A DNA stretch of 64,000 nt from Maea johnstoni (GCA_963942565.1 CAWWDR010000034.1:1-64000), one strand, 5' to 3'; shown: positions 23,633 to 36,661, counted from the first letter of the stretch. The notes: generated by a model not told the origin, from the sequence alone. Program-made: numbers and translations.

Positions 23633-24563
23633 GAAAACCTGCTTTAACACATGTTTGTAACGTCATATTGAAGAAGTAGTACATCCCAGATAACTTAAAG
23701 GTTGGTATTCAGCTCCCTTTGTATGAAGGTAAAAACCAACATAGTATTCATGAGTACTGCTAGCTACCGAAGAAAAAAATCTTGTTGAATAACTTCAATA
23801 AGGTATATGAAATTCTCGTTTGGAACCCTTAAGACAAATGATGGTCAGGCAATGGCGCCGGCATTATTTTGAAATTCCAATGTGCCAGACCTAAGGGCCA
23901 AGGACAAATAAGTTTGAATCTCTTGGAATAAAATATGACACTTTAGAAATGGATCAGATAACAAAAATAAATTTGGAGAGTAGAATAAAAGAGATGCGGA
24001 GTTCAATCAATATTTGGACCCCCAGAAATTTAACTCTGTTTGGGATGATAACTATCGTTAAAATTCTACTGATCTCCAAGTTTGCAAATATCCTGCTGTC
24101 TCTTCCAAACCCTAAAACTCAAACCCTACATGAAATTGAATGTTCATTCAATTTTTTTTATAGAAAAACAAATGCCCAAAATATGGGGCTGAAATTTTAA
24201 AACGGAACCAATCAGATGAGAGACTAGGTTATCCTAAAGCTGCTGACTTCAATGATGCCTTAAAGATAGCTTGGATGAAGCTAACCTATATGGGAGGGAT
24301 GGAGAGTATTCTCTAAAGTATACAGTCTTGATAGAGCTACTTTGTGGTGCAAAATATGTTGATAAGATATTAAAAAAAATAGAAACTGGGTTTTGGAAAG
24401 ATTTTCTGCTTGCTCTGCAAAAGTTTTATCAAAAATGTTCACCTCCGTCTTTTGAAAAATTTAGGCTAGTGCCCTTATGTTATAAAGGTATAGGAAATTT
24501 TATTTTAACGAATAGGTGGCTAGAAAAGTATTGCAGGTTAAAGATGTAGTAGACTCTGTAAGT

Positions 24564-26228
24564 TAGATAGATAGATGTTTATTGGCTGTATAATAAATAT
24601 ACAAAATCATCATAAATCATACAAATAAATCATATAAATACAAACATAGATAAAGTATAGATTGATAAACATAAACTTGGGTAATTTAAGAGAGAAAATA
24701 AGATAGGTCAGTCAAAGATTAACGTAAACAGAAAAGAGAGTATGAACCAAAAAGAGAGATTAAATAAAATAAACAGGAATGAAGAGAGTTTCTTAATATA
24801 TATATATTTATAAATTAGTTTGATTCTTACTCCGTAATCCGTATATGTATTGGTTGCAGTTCAATTAGTCTTTAGGGTCAAGATTAGGTTTCTTTTTTCT
24901 AAAGAGAAAATAACTACCCAACGCCGGTACGGTCAGTAATAGTTTGCTCATACATCTTATGTACCCAGACCGCTACTGTGTACCAGATAGGCACGACATC
25001 TTCAAATTCGACATTTTCTGGCTTTCCACCTAGAATTACATTTAAAACACCTGCAGCTGGGATTCTCTCCCATATGCCCTTACATGAGTCAAGTGTTGCC
25101 ATTTCATTAAATAAAGAATTCTTCAGATTATCATTATGGGGGCAAGCCATAATCATATGCTCTGCATTCTCATATGCTGCATGCTGACACAGAGTACATA
25201 ATTTCATAAAATACGAGGCTCTATTAAATCTGTAATCATTAGACTTCAAATTGCTACATTTACACACTAATTTTGCCATTGTCTCACACTCTCTTATGAT
25301 GTTTGGAAAGGCATCAGCAATGTGCCACCACGAGAGATATTTCGCTGATCCGATGGTCATGTTCAGTGTCACAAGAGATTTATAAAACATAGAGCTATAT
25401 ACCCAGTCAGTATCCTCTATTTGCCATGCTCTATCCCATATAATAGTTTTCCACTGAGTTTTGCTATAAAAATGACCTCTGATGAAAAATTCATCACCAG
25501 TTGGTATACATCAAAAATAATAGCTATTCTTAAAATGTCAAAAACAGGACTGTCATATTTATTCTCTATACCAGTGTCTATATTTGCATTGAACTGGATC
25601 GCTCTCTTTTTAAGGATCTTTTTATAGATACATTTATCATCCCTGGCTAGATAGTTCAGATGAATATGAGTTTTTTTGCATATATGTATGTCTCTAATCT
25701 CATCCATCCTAAACCTCGAAAACTAGTTTCATTAGGAGCGATCTAGGGAACCTTTGTATTCTTTTCCCGGCATACCTCTGAAACTTGTCCAATGCATCTA
25801 TATCACTTTGTTTGAGAATCCATATTTCGCAGCCATACGTCAGTATAGGAATTATATCGCTCCAGTATATGATATTACACGCTCTAATACTGAGTCCGCC
25901 CCTCTTAATTCCAACGGCAGAGGCCGCACTCAATGCTTTGCGGGCTTTGCTTATTTTATCTAAGGTGCAGCTGGTATAATTATTACAGTTGCAGGATTTA
26001 ATGCCCACGTGATCAAACATAGTTTTTTCCGGCACTTTTTCGCTTCCCAGTCTATAGAACCTATGCTGCATATTTTGTCTATTTATACGTTCCGTCTCTC
26101 CATATACCATAACTGCAGACTTGTCAACATTTAAATCATATCGCCATTTTTCACTATGTTTATGGACTATTGTAAAAACCTGATTTTTTTTGTTTTTTGA
26201 TGTACTGGCCGCTGCCATATCGTCTGCG
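24564..26228 (-). mobile_element. 5'-truncated antisense LINE, unit 2 only
   Basis: On the minus strand the element opens inside the reverse transcriptase at YADDMAAAS (26245-25709 frame), continues through LTYGCEIWILKQSD and a FQRYAGKRIQRF stretch, and ends with a CTLCQHAAYENAEHMIMACP zinc-like motif (25390-24914). The 3' end is CAATAAACAT with a CTAT-type tail. Two frame breaks separate the pieces. Comparison with unit 4 (near 48530) gives the empty site: the element replaces about four bases and makes no clear target duplication. It is a Jockey/CR1/RTE-like non-LTR element, clade not settled. Confidence 0.78.
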
Positions 26229-26736
26229 TAGTTAAAAGAACTCATTTAAATGATATGTATAATATTCAATATAGTTTCTTGGAATATGGACAACTAGCCT
26301 TTTCTACACGAAACAAACTCAGCAAGTGCAATCATCACAGGAAGCAAGCAATAGGTCCAGACCTGCCACTTTTATTATCAATAATTTAATGTTCAAATGA
26401 AGGCTGTTCCAATATTAGCAAATGAATGAAAGGACGAAATGATAATCTACAGAATTTTTAGGAATATCAGTCCTTAAAACTGGATAAATACATATACGGT
26501 TTCATTATGTTAATTTTACTTTCCGAATGAGTTTTCATGTTACGTTGGATACATTCTCAAGACTAGCACACTTTAAGCTAATTCATAATAGAGTGGTGAC
26601 CAATATGATTCAGTTTAATGAATCTGGTTGATTCATCCAAATGCTTATTTTGTAATAGAGAAGAGAGCATTGTTCATGCTTGTCTTGAATGTGAAAATGT
26701 TAACAGATGATAGTAGTGATATATGTGGTGCTATAT

Positions 26737-27381
26737 GCCTGGTCCTGTGCTCCTTAATTGAGTAATGCTTTTTAAACAGAAAGATAAAACAATTGAAGTT
26801 CAGGTTTTTTTCAGTTATACTGACCTTTGGATAGGTTTATTATAATTACATTGCACTGGCCTTTGTATTAGCAATCAGATTTGCCTTCAGAGACAACTAA
26901 AACTTATTTTTAGTTGTCTCTGAAAGACTATTATAACCAACTTGAAAACTTAACCACTCACAATTTTTTTTTCAAACTTATATCATATTTACCCTCTTGT
27001 TATACATATCTATACAGTTTTTGAAGCACTGCTATAACAAGCAGGGTTTATAGAATCAAGGCAAATAGTTGAAAGATAGTTGTCAATGTCTTTCACCGAT
27101 GGAGTCATTCTTTAAACGCACTTTCCTGTGATTTAAACCTGAGTGAACCAAACAAATCTCACTAAAATACTTAGTTTAGGAAATTTATTTTGAAATCTGA
27201 TTGCTAATACAAAGGTCACTGCAATGTATATATAATTATCCTGTCCACAGGTCAATTGTCAGATAAGTTGTAATTACCCTGTTCACAGGTCATTATAACT
27301 GATAAACAAAAAACTGACCTTTACCTGTTTTATCTATTTGTTTAAAGTTCATTACTCAATTAAGGAGCACAGGACCAGGCG
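26737..27381. mobile_element. MITE with long inverted ends, unit 2 (intact)
   Basis: About 645 bp from GCCTGGTCCTGTGCTCC to its inverted complement GGAGCACAGGACCAGGC. The inverted arms run about 160 bases, ending near AATCAGATTT on the left and its complement on the right. The core has the hairpin GAGACAACTAAAA with its complement. No coding capacity, so it would depend on a transposase elsewhere. Confidence 0.82.
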
Positions 27382-28267
27382 TAGATTATACCAGATGTAA
27401 AGCTCCCGTGCCTTATTTGCCATTCAGTTATTTGTAATTGCGCTTACTACTATATTCATGACATTTCGGTTGTAATATGCCTTAGTACTTTTTGCGATAG
27501 CTCATGAGAAAAAGGTGAAAAGTCCTGAATTGACCAATCAGCCAGTCAGCTGTCGAGTGCTCTTGCACTGGGAGGAAGAGGTCTGAGTGCTACGTCCTTG
27601 TTGATTGTAAATATGGCCATGTGCGTCGCGTGCATCACACTTTTTGACCTATGGGCTACATTTAATGACGTCAATTATCAAAATATTTAGCGAAATAATA
27701 CCGGTGTGGTGGCAGAGATATAATTGGTAATGTATCTCTGTGTGGAGAGTGTCGAAATGTGTGTGTTTCATGTACCGATGTCTCCATACTGTTTAGAACA
27801 AATGGTTTATTCCATGAGCTATACAATATTAATATGCATGGTGTTTATCTAACACCCTCAAACAATCTCTTCAAGAATTACCACAAGCACACTTTCTTGC
27901 AAACGAATCACAGATTCAACTCAATGCCACATATTTTCAATTAGATTCCTTTCCAGTCATTTAAAACGTTGTTAACAGCAGACTGTGTGATGTGCAAACC
28001 CACCATATGCTATAATGTTTAAGCATGAGCAAGATATAAAAAGTAATCGTCCAGTTCAACATGACAATATGCAGTGTGCTATGGCTGCCTATAATAAATC
28101 ACTGCCTTCTCTCATCAGTTTTACTTACATAGATGCAGAATGTTAATGAATGTGATGTTCTTTATAGATCCTCATAGACTATCAGATAATCACAGATGGC
28201 TAGAGTCACCCGTAAAAATAACACAAGCATAGATCTTGCCTTCTGCAATACATATAATATTATACAA
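27382..28267. other. Conserved non-coding block and unit 2-specific tail
   Basis: The first part (to about 28000) matches the post-MITE block of the other units. From about 28010 the sequence is private to unit 2. No gene seen. Confidence 0.4.
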
Positions 28268-28402
28268 ATATGACATCCGTGTGGGGTTTCCACCAGAAAT
28301 AACTTCCCCGAGAGAGGATTGTCGCTCGAGGGCATAGCGGGAGGGCGACAATCCTCTCGAGGGGAAGTTATTCCTGGTGGAAACCCAACACGGATGTCAT
28401 AT
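28268..28402. repeat. 58-bp inverted repeat (hairpin)
   Basis: The left arm 28268-28325 (starting ATATGACATCCGTGT) and the right arm 28345-28402 (ending ACACGGATGTCATAT) are nearly perfectly complementary around a 19-base loop. It probably belongs to a foldback element, and would form a long RNA hairpin if transcribed. Confidence 0.9.
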
Positions 28403-28584
28403 CTGTTTTATTATACCGAACAAATACAAAACACAAAAGGGGGAAAATTACAAACAACAGAGATTTTGGGTAATTACTCATCGTCTATCTTGTTGAACTA
28501 GTTTCACCAGTAGGTCACTCACTAGGTGTTCGGGCATTATTCGTTGGGCTAGCGGAGATTATTCAACTAATTCACTAATGTATG

Positions 28585-28587
<3 letters not shown>

Positions 28588-28675
<88 letters not shown>
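28588..28675. repeat. TA microsatellite
   Basis: About 44 TA units. It lies where unit 2 has lost most of the reverse-strand LINE present in units 1, 3 and 4, so it marks a rearrangement junction. Confidence 0.95.
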
Positions 28676-28677
<2 letters not shown>

Positions 28678-29200
28678 ACATGACTAGACTCGTTATTACC
28701 ATCACTCTACCCTAAAGTGTTAATGATCTTTTCTCCATGTTTTAATGATTGTTTCCATCGTTTCTATTTTCATCTTGATGATATTTTAGTAATATGTGAG
28801 TGACATCAAAGACATTACCCAATGCTTCGAATTTGGTAGTCCATTCCAAGCCATGAAGCTCTTACCAGGTAAGAGTCTCTTGACTCTACTTGTCCAAATT
28901 TTAATTGCTAAGCCAGACACCACCCTATACCAATGAGAAATATCCAGTGTTCGTTAAGTTGCTTTAATCCATCTGTAGAAATATTGGTTTTGTCGCATTG
29001 GTTTCCTTATAGAGTAGAGCCTCTCGAAGTTACCAGCCCTTTAAGTTGACTACATATTGCAAGTCCTAAAAGTACTTTTCTTGGTGGTTGTATAGTAAAG
29101 AAAACCCATTGAAGTTGACCAGTTGTGACCATTCTCACGGGTAGAGGGGTTCCACTGTTTTTGTACAAGATAGGTGCAGTCAAGAATATTCAAATGCTTA
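28676..29200 (-). mobile_element. Shortened reverse-strand Tx1-like LINE remnant, unit 2
   Basis: Matches the 5'-ward portion of the remnants at about 17910-18410, 41250-41760 and 55610-56120. The remainder is missing and is replaced by the TA array. Confidence 0.65.
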
Positions 29201-29527
29201 ATTTCTTAAAGGGGAAATAAAGGCTCACATACATATTAGCTTATATGAAAGTAATACACTTCAAGAATAGGATGCTGTCCTCCTGTTTCTCTTAGTGATC
29301 CCATGAGGGGAGAATTTTGCGTATTGCCACCAGCCTGCCCAGGCTCTGGCAGCCTCTTCTAGCAGCCATGTTCTCCAGTGGCTATCAGCTGTGACTCACT
29401 GAGTGGCAGCCCACTTGCTCTCCCCTACTCTCTGAGCAGTTTATCATAGACTGCAGTGCTTTACACACCAACTCTCTTCGAAAGTTGCATAAAAACTTGT
29501 ATGAGTACCAAACAAGTAAATGGTAAA
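29201..29527. other. Insert shared with unit 4
   Basis: Sequence around the ATTGCCACCAGCCTGCC string is also present, with a deletion, in unit 4 (about 56150-56400); unit 3 keeps only the first ~70 bases (41783-41853). It leads directly into the hairpin at 29528. It is probably part of one mobile element with that hairpin; no coding frame is convincing. Confidence 0.4.
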
Positions 29528-29695
29528 ATCATGAGCAGCAATTTGCTGTACAAAAAGACAGGGTGGTATAGTTATTTTTCATATAATTCCTGTTGGAAGA
29601 GTAAGGCGAAAACAGTGGCTAGCATCACAACAGGAATTATATGAAAAAGAACTCTACCACCCTGTCCTTTTGTACAGCAAATTGCTGCTCATGAT
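29528..29695. repeat. 68-bp inverted repeat (hairpin)
   Basis: The left arm 29528-29595 and right arm 29628-29695 are near-complementary around a 32-base loop; outermost bases are ATCATGAGCAGCAATTTGCT and their complement. Unit 4 keeps only a diverged left arm at about 56398-56450. Confidence 0.9.
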
Positions 29696-30427
29696 CTTTA
29701 CTAAAGAGTCATCTGTTCTTTATGTTCAATATGCCAGGAGTTTTGCCGTGCTGTAGGTAAAAGGTAAATGTTGCATTTGGTTTGAATTGTAGATAATGTG
29801 ATACACGAACGAAAATAAATATTCTCAATTCCAATACAAATGTTGTTTAAGACGCACTATATACAAACGATTTCGGAAGTCACATTTTCCCTGGATTTTG
29901 CAACTGAACAACTTCTTACTTTTTATGATTTTCCATTTCAATTTCATCAAAAGGCATTTACTGCAAAATTGCAAAATCCAAAATACTGTCTATTCTACAG
30001 TATATCACGAGTGAAACCGAACTTATCCATTTTTTCTTCAACTTTTGAAGTCCCGTGCTTGTGATTCATTTTGTTTACGCCATTTCATGAAATGCTTTCA
30101 CGAATAAGTGTCACGAATACTAACTGATGCCCCGTCTATGAATCTTCATGTTCAAGTTCATGTGACTCTGATAGTGGTATCTTTTCTTATGGTAGCTAAG
30201 TTTTTATTCATTATTTCTCATTGGCCTCGGCTGATATTCTATAAATAGCCCTCATATTCACCTGCCCGTGTCATGGGGGCGGTGGGTGGGTGATGAACCG
30301 TGTAACTTATGGGCTATTTTTAGACGACCGGTTCCTTGTCCCAATTCAAAAGTAATTGAGTAAACCTTTAAGAGAAGTGATAAAGGCACCACGTACCCTT
30401 GTTTCGGGATGAATCAGCTAAGCAGGT
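29696..30427. other. Upstream flank of gene 3
   Basis: Shared with the flanks of genes 4 and 5. Near 30238 there is an extra TATAAATAG in the string ATTCTATAAATAGCCCTC, with CATTGGCC upstream, which could be a second promoter. No ORF. Confidence 0.45.
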
Positions 30428-30605
30428 TACCTTCACCTGCGAGCCGCTTCACTGGATCATGACAGTGTCAGGTATGCTGCTGACGTCACAGACTAGGGTT
30501 TCGTGTTTCAGACGTCACGAGCCTTGAGATAAAAATAGCCTCACAGCACAATAGGGAGCCTCTGAGATTGGTATAAATAGCGGCGGGGAAACCCCTTAGG
30601 TATCC
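30428..30605 (+). promoter_or_regulatory. Promoter of gene 3
   Basis: CRE TGACGTCA at 30481-30488, AGACGTCA at 30510-30517, TATAAATA at 30572-30579, kappaB-like GGGGAAACCCC at 30585-30595. The base just before the TATA box differs from the other units (TTGGTATAAA against TGTGTATAAA). Confidence 0.8.
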
Positions 30606-32071
30606 ACAACAGTCTGAGCACCAACCCGAGTTGCAGGAAACAGACGGATTGCAGAGGGCTCGATCCAGTCGCTGGGAAAGAGTAAAGTCGTCAGGTAAGT
30701 TGCTTTTTCTTTAAACAATCCTTACCCTTCCAGTGCTAAGGGCACTTTCGTCCGAAGCACAAGACTATCTAAACCCAGGTGTTTTTGTTTGCATAAGTTG
30801 GTATCGGGCTAGATTAGCCACCAACAGCTTATTAACCCATTAATGCTCACAGCAGCCAAAAGCAGCCTGACATTTTTGATGAAATCTTGCAGGCAAAGGC
30901 ATAGTTAAGAACATATTTGATGGAGAAATGTTAATCAGGACATTACCAACAACTCTCTTTGAATTTTTTTCTAAAATCATCATCAATTCTAAAGTTAGAT
31001 CCAGACGACAATTCCTGGAGGATCTCTTAAGCATTAATGGGTTAAAGGGTAAACGACGTCCAGGAATGTTTGGGCGTGCTGTATTAGAAGTGCAAGTGCA
31101 CATGCAGCAAGAAGACTTGGTGCAGTCAGAGGGAAAGATGCCTCAGGCTACTCACATTTAGTGCAATCTGATGAAGTGTGTTGTTTACATATGCACGTTT
31201 TAAACATCAGACACCTTTCTGGTATAAGTTGCATTCGTATATTGTAAAATGTTTTTGTTCCACAATAAGGAGGCGTGCAAGGTGCATTACACTGAAAATG
31301 CTATGGCTCTGGTTATTCCTCCATTATTGTCATCAATTACATTTTATTTCAACCTTTTCAATTCCTTTCTGTGTCATTTTGCGCAAGCTTTATATTGGCT
31401 GCCTTGAAAATAGGTTAACTTTAAATCCAATAGCGAAAAAGTTCAATTATGATTTTATGTGTTTTATGGTTTACGATTCGGAGTCAAGAATGATGGTTAA
31501 TCGGGAACCTGGTTTATTAGGTACATGTACTGATTCATGTTTCCTACTAAGTTAACGCACAAAGAGTGGGCGCGCTTTTTCTGTTTGAGAAGCTTATTTT
31601 CTTTCCAGTTCGACGCATGTGTTCAATAACCTCTTCTTGTGCAAAGGTGTTCAGTAACCTCTTCCTAGCATAGGTGTTCAGTAACCTTTTCTCACTCATA
31701 GGTGTTCAGTAACCTCCACTTAGGCATAGGTGTTCTGTAACCTCCCGTTAGACATTGGTGTTCAGCCCTCTCCTTAGCCATAGGTGTTCGGTAACTTTTT
31801 TTTAGGTATAAGTTTTCAGTAACCTGTCCTTAGACACAGGTGTTCAGTAACCTCCACTTAGGCATAGGTGTTCAGTAACCTCCACTTAGACACAGGTGTT
31901 CAGTAACCTCCACTTAGGCATAGGTGTTCAGTAACCTCCACTTAGGCACAGGTGTTCAGTAACCTCTTCTTAGCCATAGGTGCTCAGTAACTTCTTCTTA
32001 GGTATACGTGTTCAGTTAAACCTATTCGTAGTTGAACATATATTAACTCCTGGCTTTCTTGTCTTTTTCAG
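30606..32071 (+). other. Gene 3 untranslated exon 1 and 5' UTR intron
   Basis: The donor CAG|GTAAGT starts the intron at 30695; the acceptor ends it at 32071, 34 bases before the ATG. The intron is of the unit 2/3/4 type and contains a 125-residue open frame at 31178-31555. Confidence 0.8.
31615..32015 (+). repeat. 28-bp minisatellite in the intron of gene 3
   Basis: About fourteen copies, the smallest array of the five. Several copies carry a CCTCCACTTAG variant that is rare elsewhere. Confidence 0.9.
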
Positions 32072-32105
32072 ATTGTTTTGGTAATAATAATCATCTTGTG
32101 AGAGG

Positions 32106-33233
32106 ATGATTTTGCGGCTTGCCGTACTGGTGTGTGTCTGCGCTGTGCTGGCAGCTGCTCAGCAAGAGAAACTGTCAGAGGAAGAACTCAGTCAGCTGCA
32201 GAATAGCGACATCAACGTGGAAGGTGAGCAATCCTTGCAATTACACCTTGTGCGCCGTGAGAAGCGGCACGCTGATGAAAGTGATGAGATGCAGAGATGG
32301 CGGCGCGGCGGCAGATATAGAGGCAGACAGCAGATGAGGAATGGCGGAGATGGATCTGAGGGTGACTCATCTGAGCCTCCTAGACACCCCCACCACCACA
32401 GAGGGCACGGAGGTCCACCCCGAAGGCGCCCGCGCCCTACAGGCGATACACCAACTGGCGGACACTCTGGGCGCAGGCATGGCCACGGGCGCCCACGACC
32501 AACAGGGCACCCCAACGTCACCGGGCGACCACATCATCATGGCAACGACTCTCATTCTGGCGAGCAAGGTGGTCACTCTGGGCGCGGACATGGCCATGGG
32601 CGCCCACGACCAACAGGGCACCCCAACGTCACTGGTCATCCTCACCCCCATCCCCGACCCACCGGTCACCCTGGCTTCACAGGGAGCCCACGCCCTACAC
32701 CAACTGGTAGTTCCACAGACGATCTTGAAATGCTGAGCCGACGATTACGAAGAGCATATGGTAGTGAAGAAGATGATGATGATGACAGTGAAGCCAGTAA
32801 TGGCAGTGATGATTACAGTGATGATGATGATGATGATGATAACGATGATGATGATGATGATAGTGTTGATAGCGACGACGGTTCTGATTCTGATGCATCC
32901 TCTCCGAGAAGGCCCAGACGGCCACGCCCAACAGGTCATCCCAAGTTCCCTAGACGTCCTCGTCCCACGGGCCGACCACGCGGCACAGGCAGACCACGCC
33001 CACGCCCAACAGGCCTGCCAAACGTCACCGGTCAACCTGGTCATCGCAGACATCGTCCTCGTCCCACTGGTCAACCCCGCGTCACAGGTGAACCAAGGCC
33101 TACTGGTGGCCCCAGGGACAGAGATGATGATGATACCCCACGTCGCCCCCGCCCCACGGGCAGACCCCGTGGTGGACGGGGTGGTCGTAGAGGGAATGGT
33201 GGTCGTAGAGGTAATGGTGGTCGTAGGGTATGA
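32106..33233 (+). CDS. Secreted His/Arg/Asp-rich repeat protein, copy 3 (truncated)
   Basis: 375 residues with the family plan up to the Arg/Gly tail. The residue after the RREKR cleavage site is His instead of Asp. Two 37-residue repeats start at 32457 and 32568. The Asp block is broken by an Asn. In the Arg/Gly tail, two codons that read GGA GGA in the sisters are GTA TGA, so translation stops at 33231-33233 before RGD and the C-terminal peptide. The codons beyond the stop, through RGD to LYGMIQDFANMF and TAA, are still in frame. It may be a truncated secreted variant or the first step towards a pseudogene; promoter and splice sites look intact. Confidence 0.78.
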   Translation: MILRLAVLVCVCAVLAAAQQEKLSEEELSQLQNSDINVEGEQSLQLHLVRREKRHADESDEMQRWRRGGRYRGRQQMRNGGDGSEGDSSEPPRHPHHHRGHGGPPRRRPRPTGDTPTGGHSGRRHGHGRPRPTGHPNVTGRPHHHGNDSHSGEQGGHSGRGHGHGRPRPTGHPNVTGHPHPHPRPTGHPGFTGSPRPTPTGSSTDDLEMLSRRLRRAYGSEEDDDDDSEASNGSDDYSDDDDDDDNDDDDDDSVDSDDGSDSDASSPRRPRRPRPTGHPKFPRRPRPTGRPRGTGRPRPRPTGLPNVTGQPGHRRHRPRPTGQPRVTGEPRPTGGPRDRDDDDTPRRPRPTGRPRGGRGGRRGNGGRRGNGGRRV

Positions 33234-33970
<737 letters not shown>

Positions 33971-34329
33971 GTGTTTTTGTGCATTCATGCGTTTGTTGAA
34001 AACACTAAAACAAGAAATTATGTGGAACCATGTTGCCCATGGAGCATTCAGACATAATAGTAGGTAAAACACATTCCAAATATGACTCCAAACACGCTGG
34101 CACAGAATGGCTCAAAATATGTCATTTGTCTTTATCTCAGTGGTGCATCCATGAGTGTTATTTGATATTTTGAATGTGACATCTGTGTCCAGGGCCAATT
34201 ATTTTGATTGAGAAATTTTACCTTGAGAAGACATTGAACACAGATTTGTGCAAATTAATATTTTTGGGCTGCCTTTGGGGCTCATTTCAAAAGAAAATAA
34301 AAAATCCGAAATGAGACAAGTTCCAATTT
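33971..34329. other. Conserved intergenic block after gene 3
   Basis: A more diverged counterpart of 4111-4494. No gene seen. Confidence 0.4.
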
Positions 34330-36650
34330 GACCTTTTACCCAAAGTGAGGTTAAAAACGCAATTAGTAGGCTCCACCTTAGTAAAGCTTATGGTGCTGAC
34401 CCTATACCTGCTGAACACATTATTTATGGCGGTAAACAAATTTGGATTGCTTTAACACATGTTTATAACCTCATATTGAATAATGAGTAAATTCTAGATA
34501 ACTTAAAGGTTGGTATTCATATTTCTTTGTATAAAGGTGAAAACCAATGCAGTCTGATTACTGATAGCTACCGAGGTATAACCTCGTTGAATAACTTCAA
34601 TAAGGTATATGAAATTCTCGTTTGGAACCGTTTAGTAAATGATGGTCAGACAATGGTGCCAGCATTATTTTGAAATTCCAAGGTGCCAGACGTAAGGGTC
34701 AAGGATATACACACACCGCATGCTTCAAGAGACAGTGTCAAATGTGTCATGTTTCTGATAAGATATTTCTGTCTAGAGGAGACCCCGTTTCCCCTAATGT
34801 GTTTGTAATGGCTGCGGAAACTTAAGCTAAACCAATTTGGGTCAACAAAACTATCAAGGGCATAACCTTGTTTGACAAAGAGTTTAAGAGTGCACAATAT
34901 GCTGATGACACTTCCATGTATATACAACTCGCAGAAGAATTGCTCAAAGAATGTATGAAATGTTTATCAGATTTTAAATATGTCTCTGGACTTCAAATCA
35001 ATATAGACAAGACAAAGGTTATCCAAATTGGGGGATGGAGAGACAGCAGATTAATTCTTTGCCCCAAGCTCAACTTAATTTGGACACATAAGTTTGAATC
35101 TCTTAGAATGAAATTTGACACTTCAGAAATGGATCAGATAACAGAAATAAATTTGAATAGTAGAATAAAAATGATGAGTATAATCAATAATTTCACCCCC
35201 AGAAATTTAACTCTGTTTGGGATGATAACTATTGTTAAAGGTCTACTGATCTCCGAGTTTACACATATCCTTCTGTCTCTTCCAAACCCTAAAACATAAA
35301 CCCTACATGAAATTGAAATTGAATGTTTATTTAAATTTTTTTTATGGAAAAACAAATGCCCAAAATATAGAGCGGAAATTTTAGAACACAACCAATCATA
35401 TGGGGTTATCTAGGTTATCCTAAAGTGGCTGACTTTAATGATGCCTTAAAGATATCTTGGATTAAGCAGATTTATATTGGGGGGGGGGGGGGGAAGAAGG
35501 ATGGAGAGTCTAAAGTATACAGTCTTGATAAAGTGCTACCTTTTGGTGCAAAATATGTTGATAAGATATTTTAAAAAGTGAAAACCGTGTTTTGCAAAGT
35601 TTTTCTGCTTGCTCTGCAAATGTTTTATCAAAAATGTTCACCTCCTTCTTTTGAAGAATCTAGGCTAGTGCCCTTATGATATAAAGATATAGGAAATTTG
35701 ATTTTAACAAATTAGTGGCGAGAAAAGTATTGCAGGTTAAAGATGTATTATTATGTTCTAATGCGCTTCGCTTAACCGAACATAAAATATTTGTTTCATT
35801 ACCAAACATTAACACAACAACCATATGCGAAATGCCACCACTGCCGGTACCAGGCCGGTACGATGTAGCGGATGGTGATATTTATCATAATAACAGTGTT
35901 AGAATAGAACAACTTGTTAGCAGTTACATAGATAAACAACATAAGCGCAATAAAGATTTACCAGTGTGACCTGGTCAGGCAATGTGGCTCAAGTGAGGAA
36001 CACACCCTTTGTTACCCTATATATAGACTACCCTTAATTAGCATACCAATGCATGGTAGCCTGTCTGACCACTAACACACCTGAGGTGCCATCTGCCCAC
36101 AGGTGATAAAACTAATGCATATGGACCCAAAACAAATACATGACTCTGTAAGTGAACTAGTTGAAAGAAACCATTTAAATGATATATATAATATTCAATA
36201 TAATTTCTTGGAATATGGACAACTAGCATTTTCTATAAGAAACAAAAACAGCAAGTTCAATCATCACAGGAAGCAAGCAATAGGTCCAGATCTGCCACTT
36301 TTATTATCAATGGTTTAATGTTCAAATAAAAGCTGTTCCCATATTCGCAAATGAATGAAAGAACGAAATGATAATCTTCTATAAAATTTTCAGGAATATT
36401 GGTCCTTAAAACTTAATGAATATATACAGTTTCATTATGTTAAAAGTACTTTCCGAATGAGTTTTCATGTTACATTGGATACATTCTCAAGACTAGTACA
36501 ATTTATGCTAATTCATAATAGAGTGGTGACCAATATGATTCCTTTTAATGAATCTGGTTGATTCATCCAAATGCTTATTTTCTAATAGAGAAGAGACCAT
36601 TGTTCATGCTTTTCTTGAATGTGAAAATGTTACCAGATTATAGTAGTGAT
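34330..36650 (+). mobile_element. Degenerate sense-strand LINE remnants, unit 3 (longest copy)
   Basis: The first piece reads KACGADPIPAEHIIYG-like reverse transcriptase in broken frames. The Tx1-like piece starts earlier than in other units, from about 34730, and keeps SRGDPVSPNVFVMAAE, QYADDTSMYIQ and the downstream PRNLTLFGMITIVKGLLISE. This longer version shows that units 1, 2, 4 and 5 have lost the RT core by an internal deletion. A G15 run lies at 35479-35493. Confidence 0.72.
35751..36141. mobile_element. 391-bp insertion private to unit 3
   Basis: Other units read continuously from GATGTATTA to GACTCTGTAAG; unit 3 has 391 extra bases between. The insert keeps an open frame of about 70 codons with PLPVPGRYDVADGD, no family recognised. 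No clear inverted ends or target duplication. Confidence 0.6.
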
Positions 36651-36661
36651 ATATGTGGTGC

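Larger units (their letters stand above)
23149..26720 (+). mobile_element. Degenerate sense-strand LINE remnants, unit 2
   Basis: Same two-part LINE wreck as in unit 1 (Tx1-like part from about 23905, PRNLTLFGM visible). It is interrupted by the duplication-flanked insert at 23178-23632 and by an antisense LINE at 24564-26228. Confidence 0.68.

Noticed and set aside
24914-26245. Minus-strand frames in unit 2 as host genes
   Set aside because: YADD, zinc-like CTLC...MACP and a microsatellite tail show a truncated LINE.
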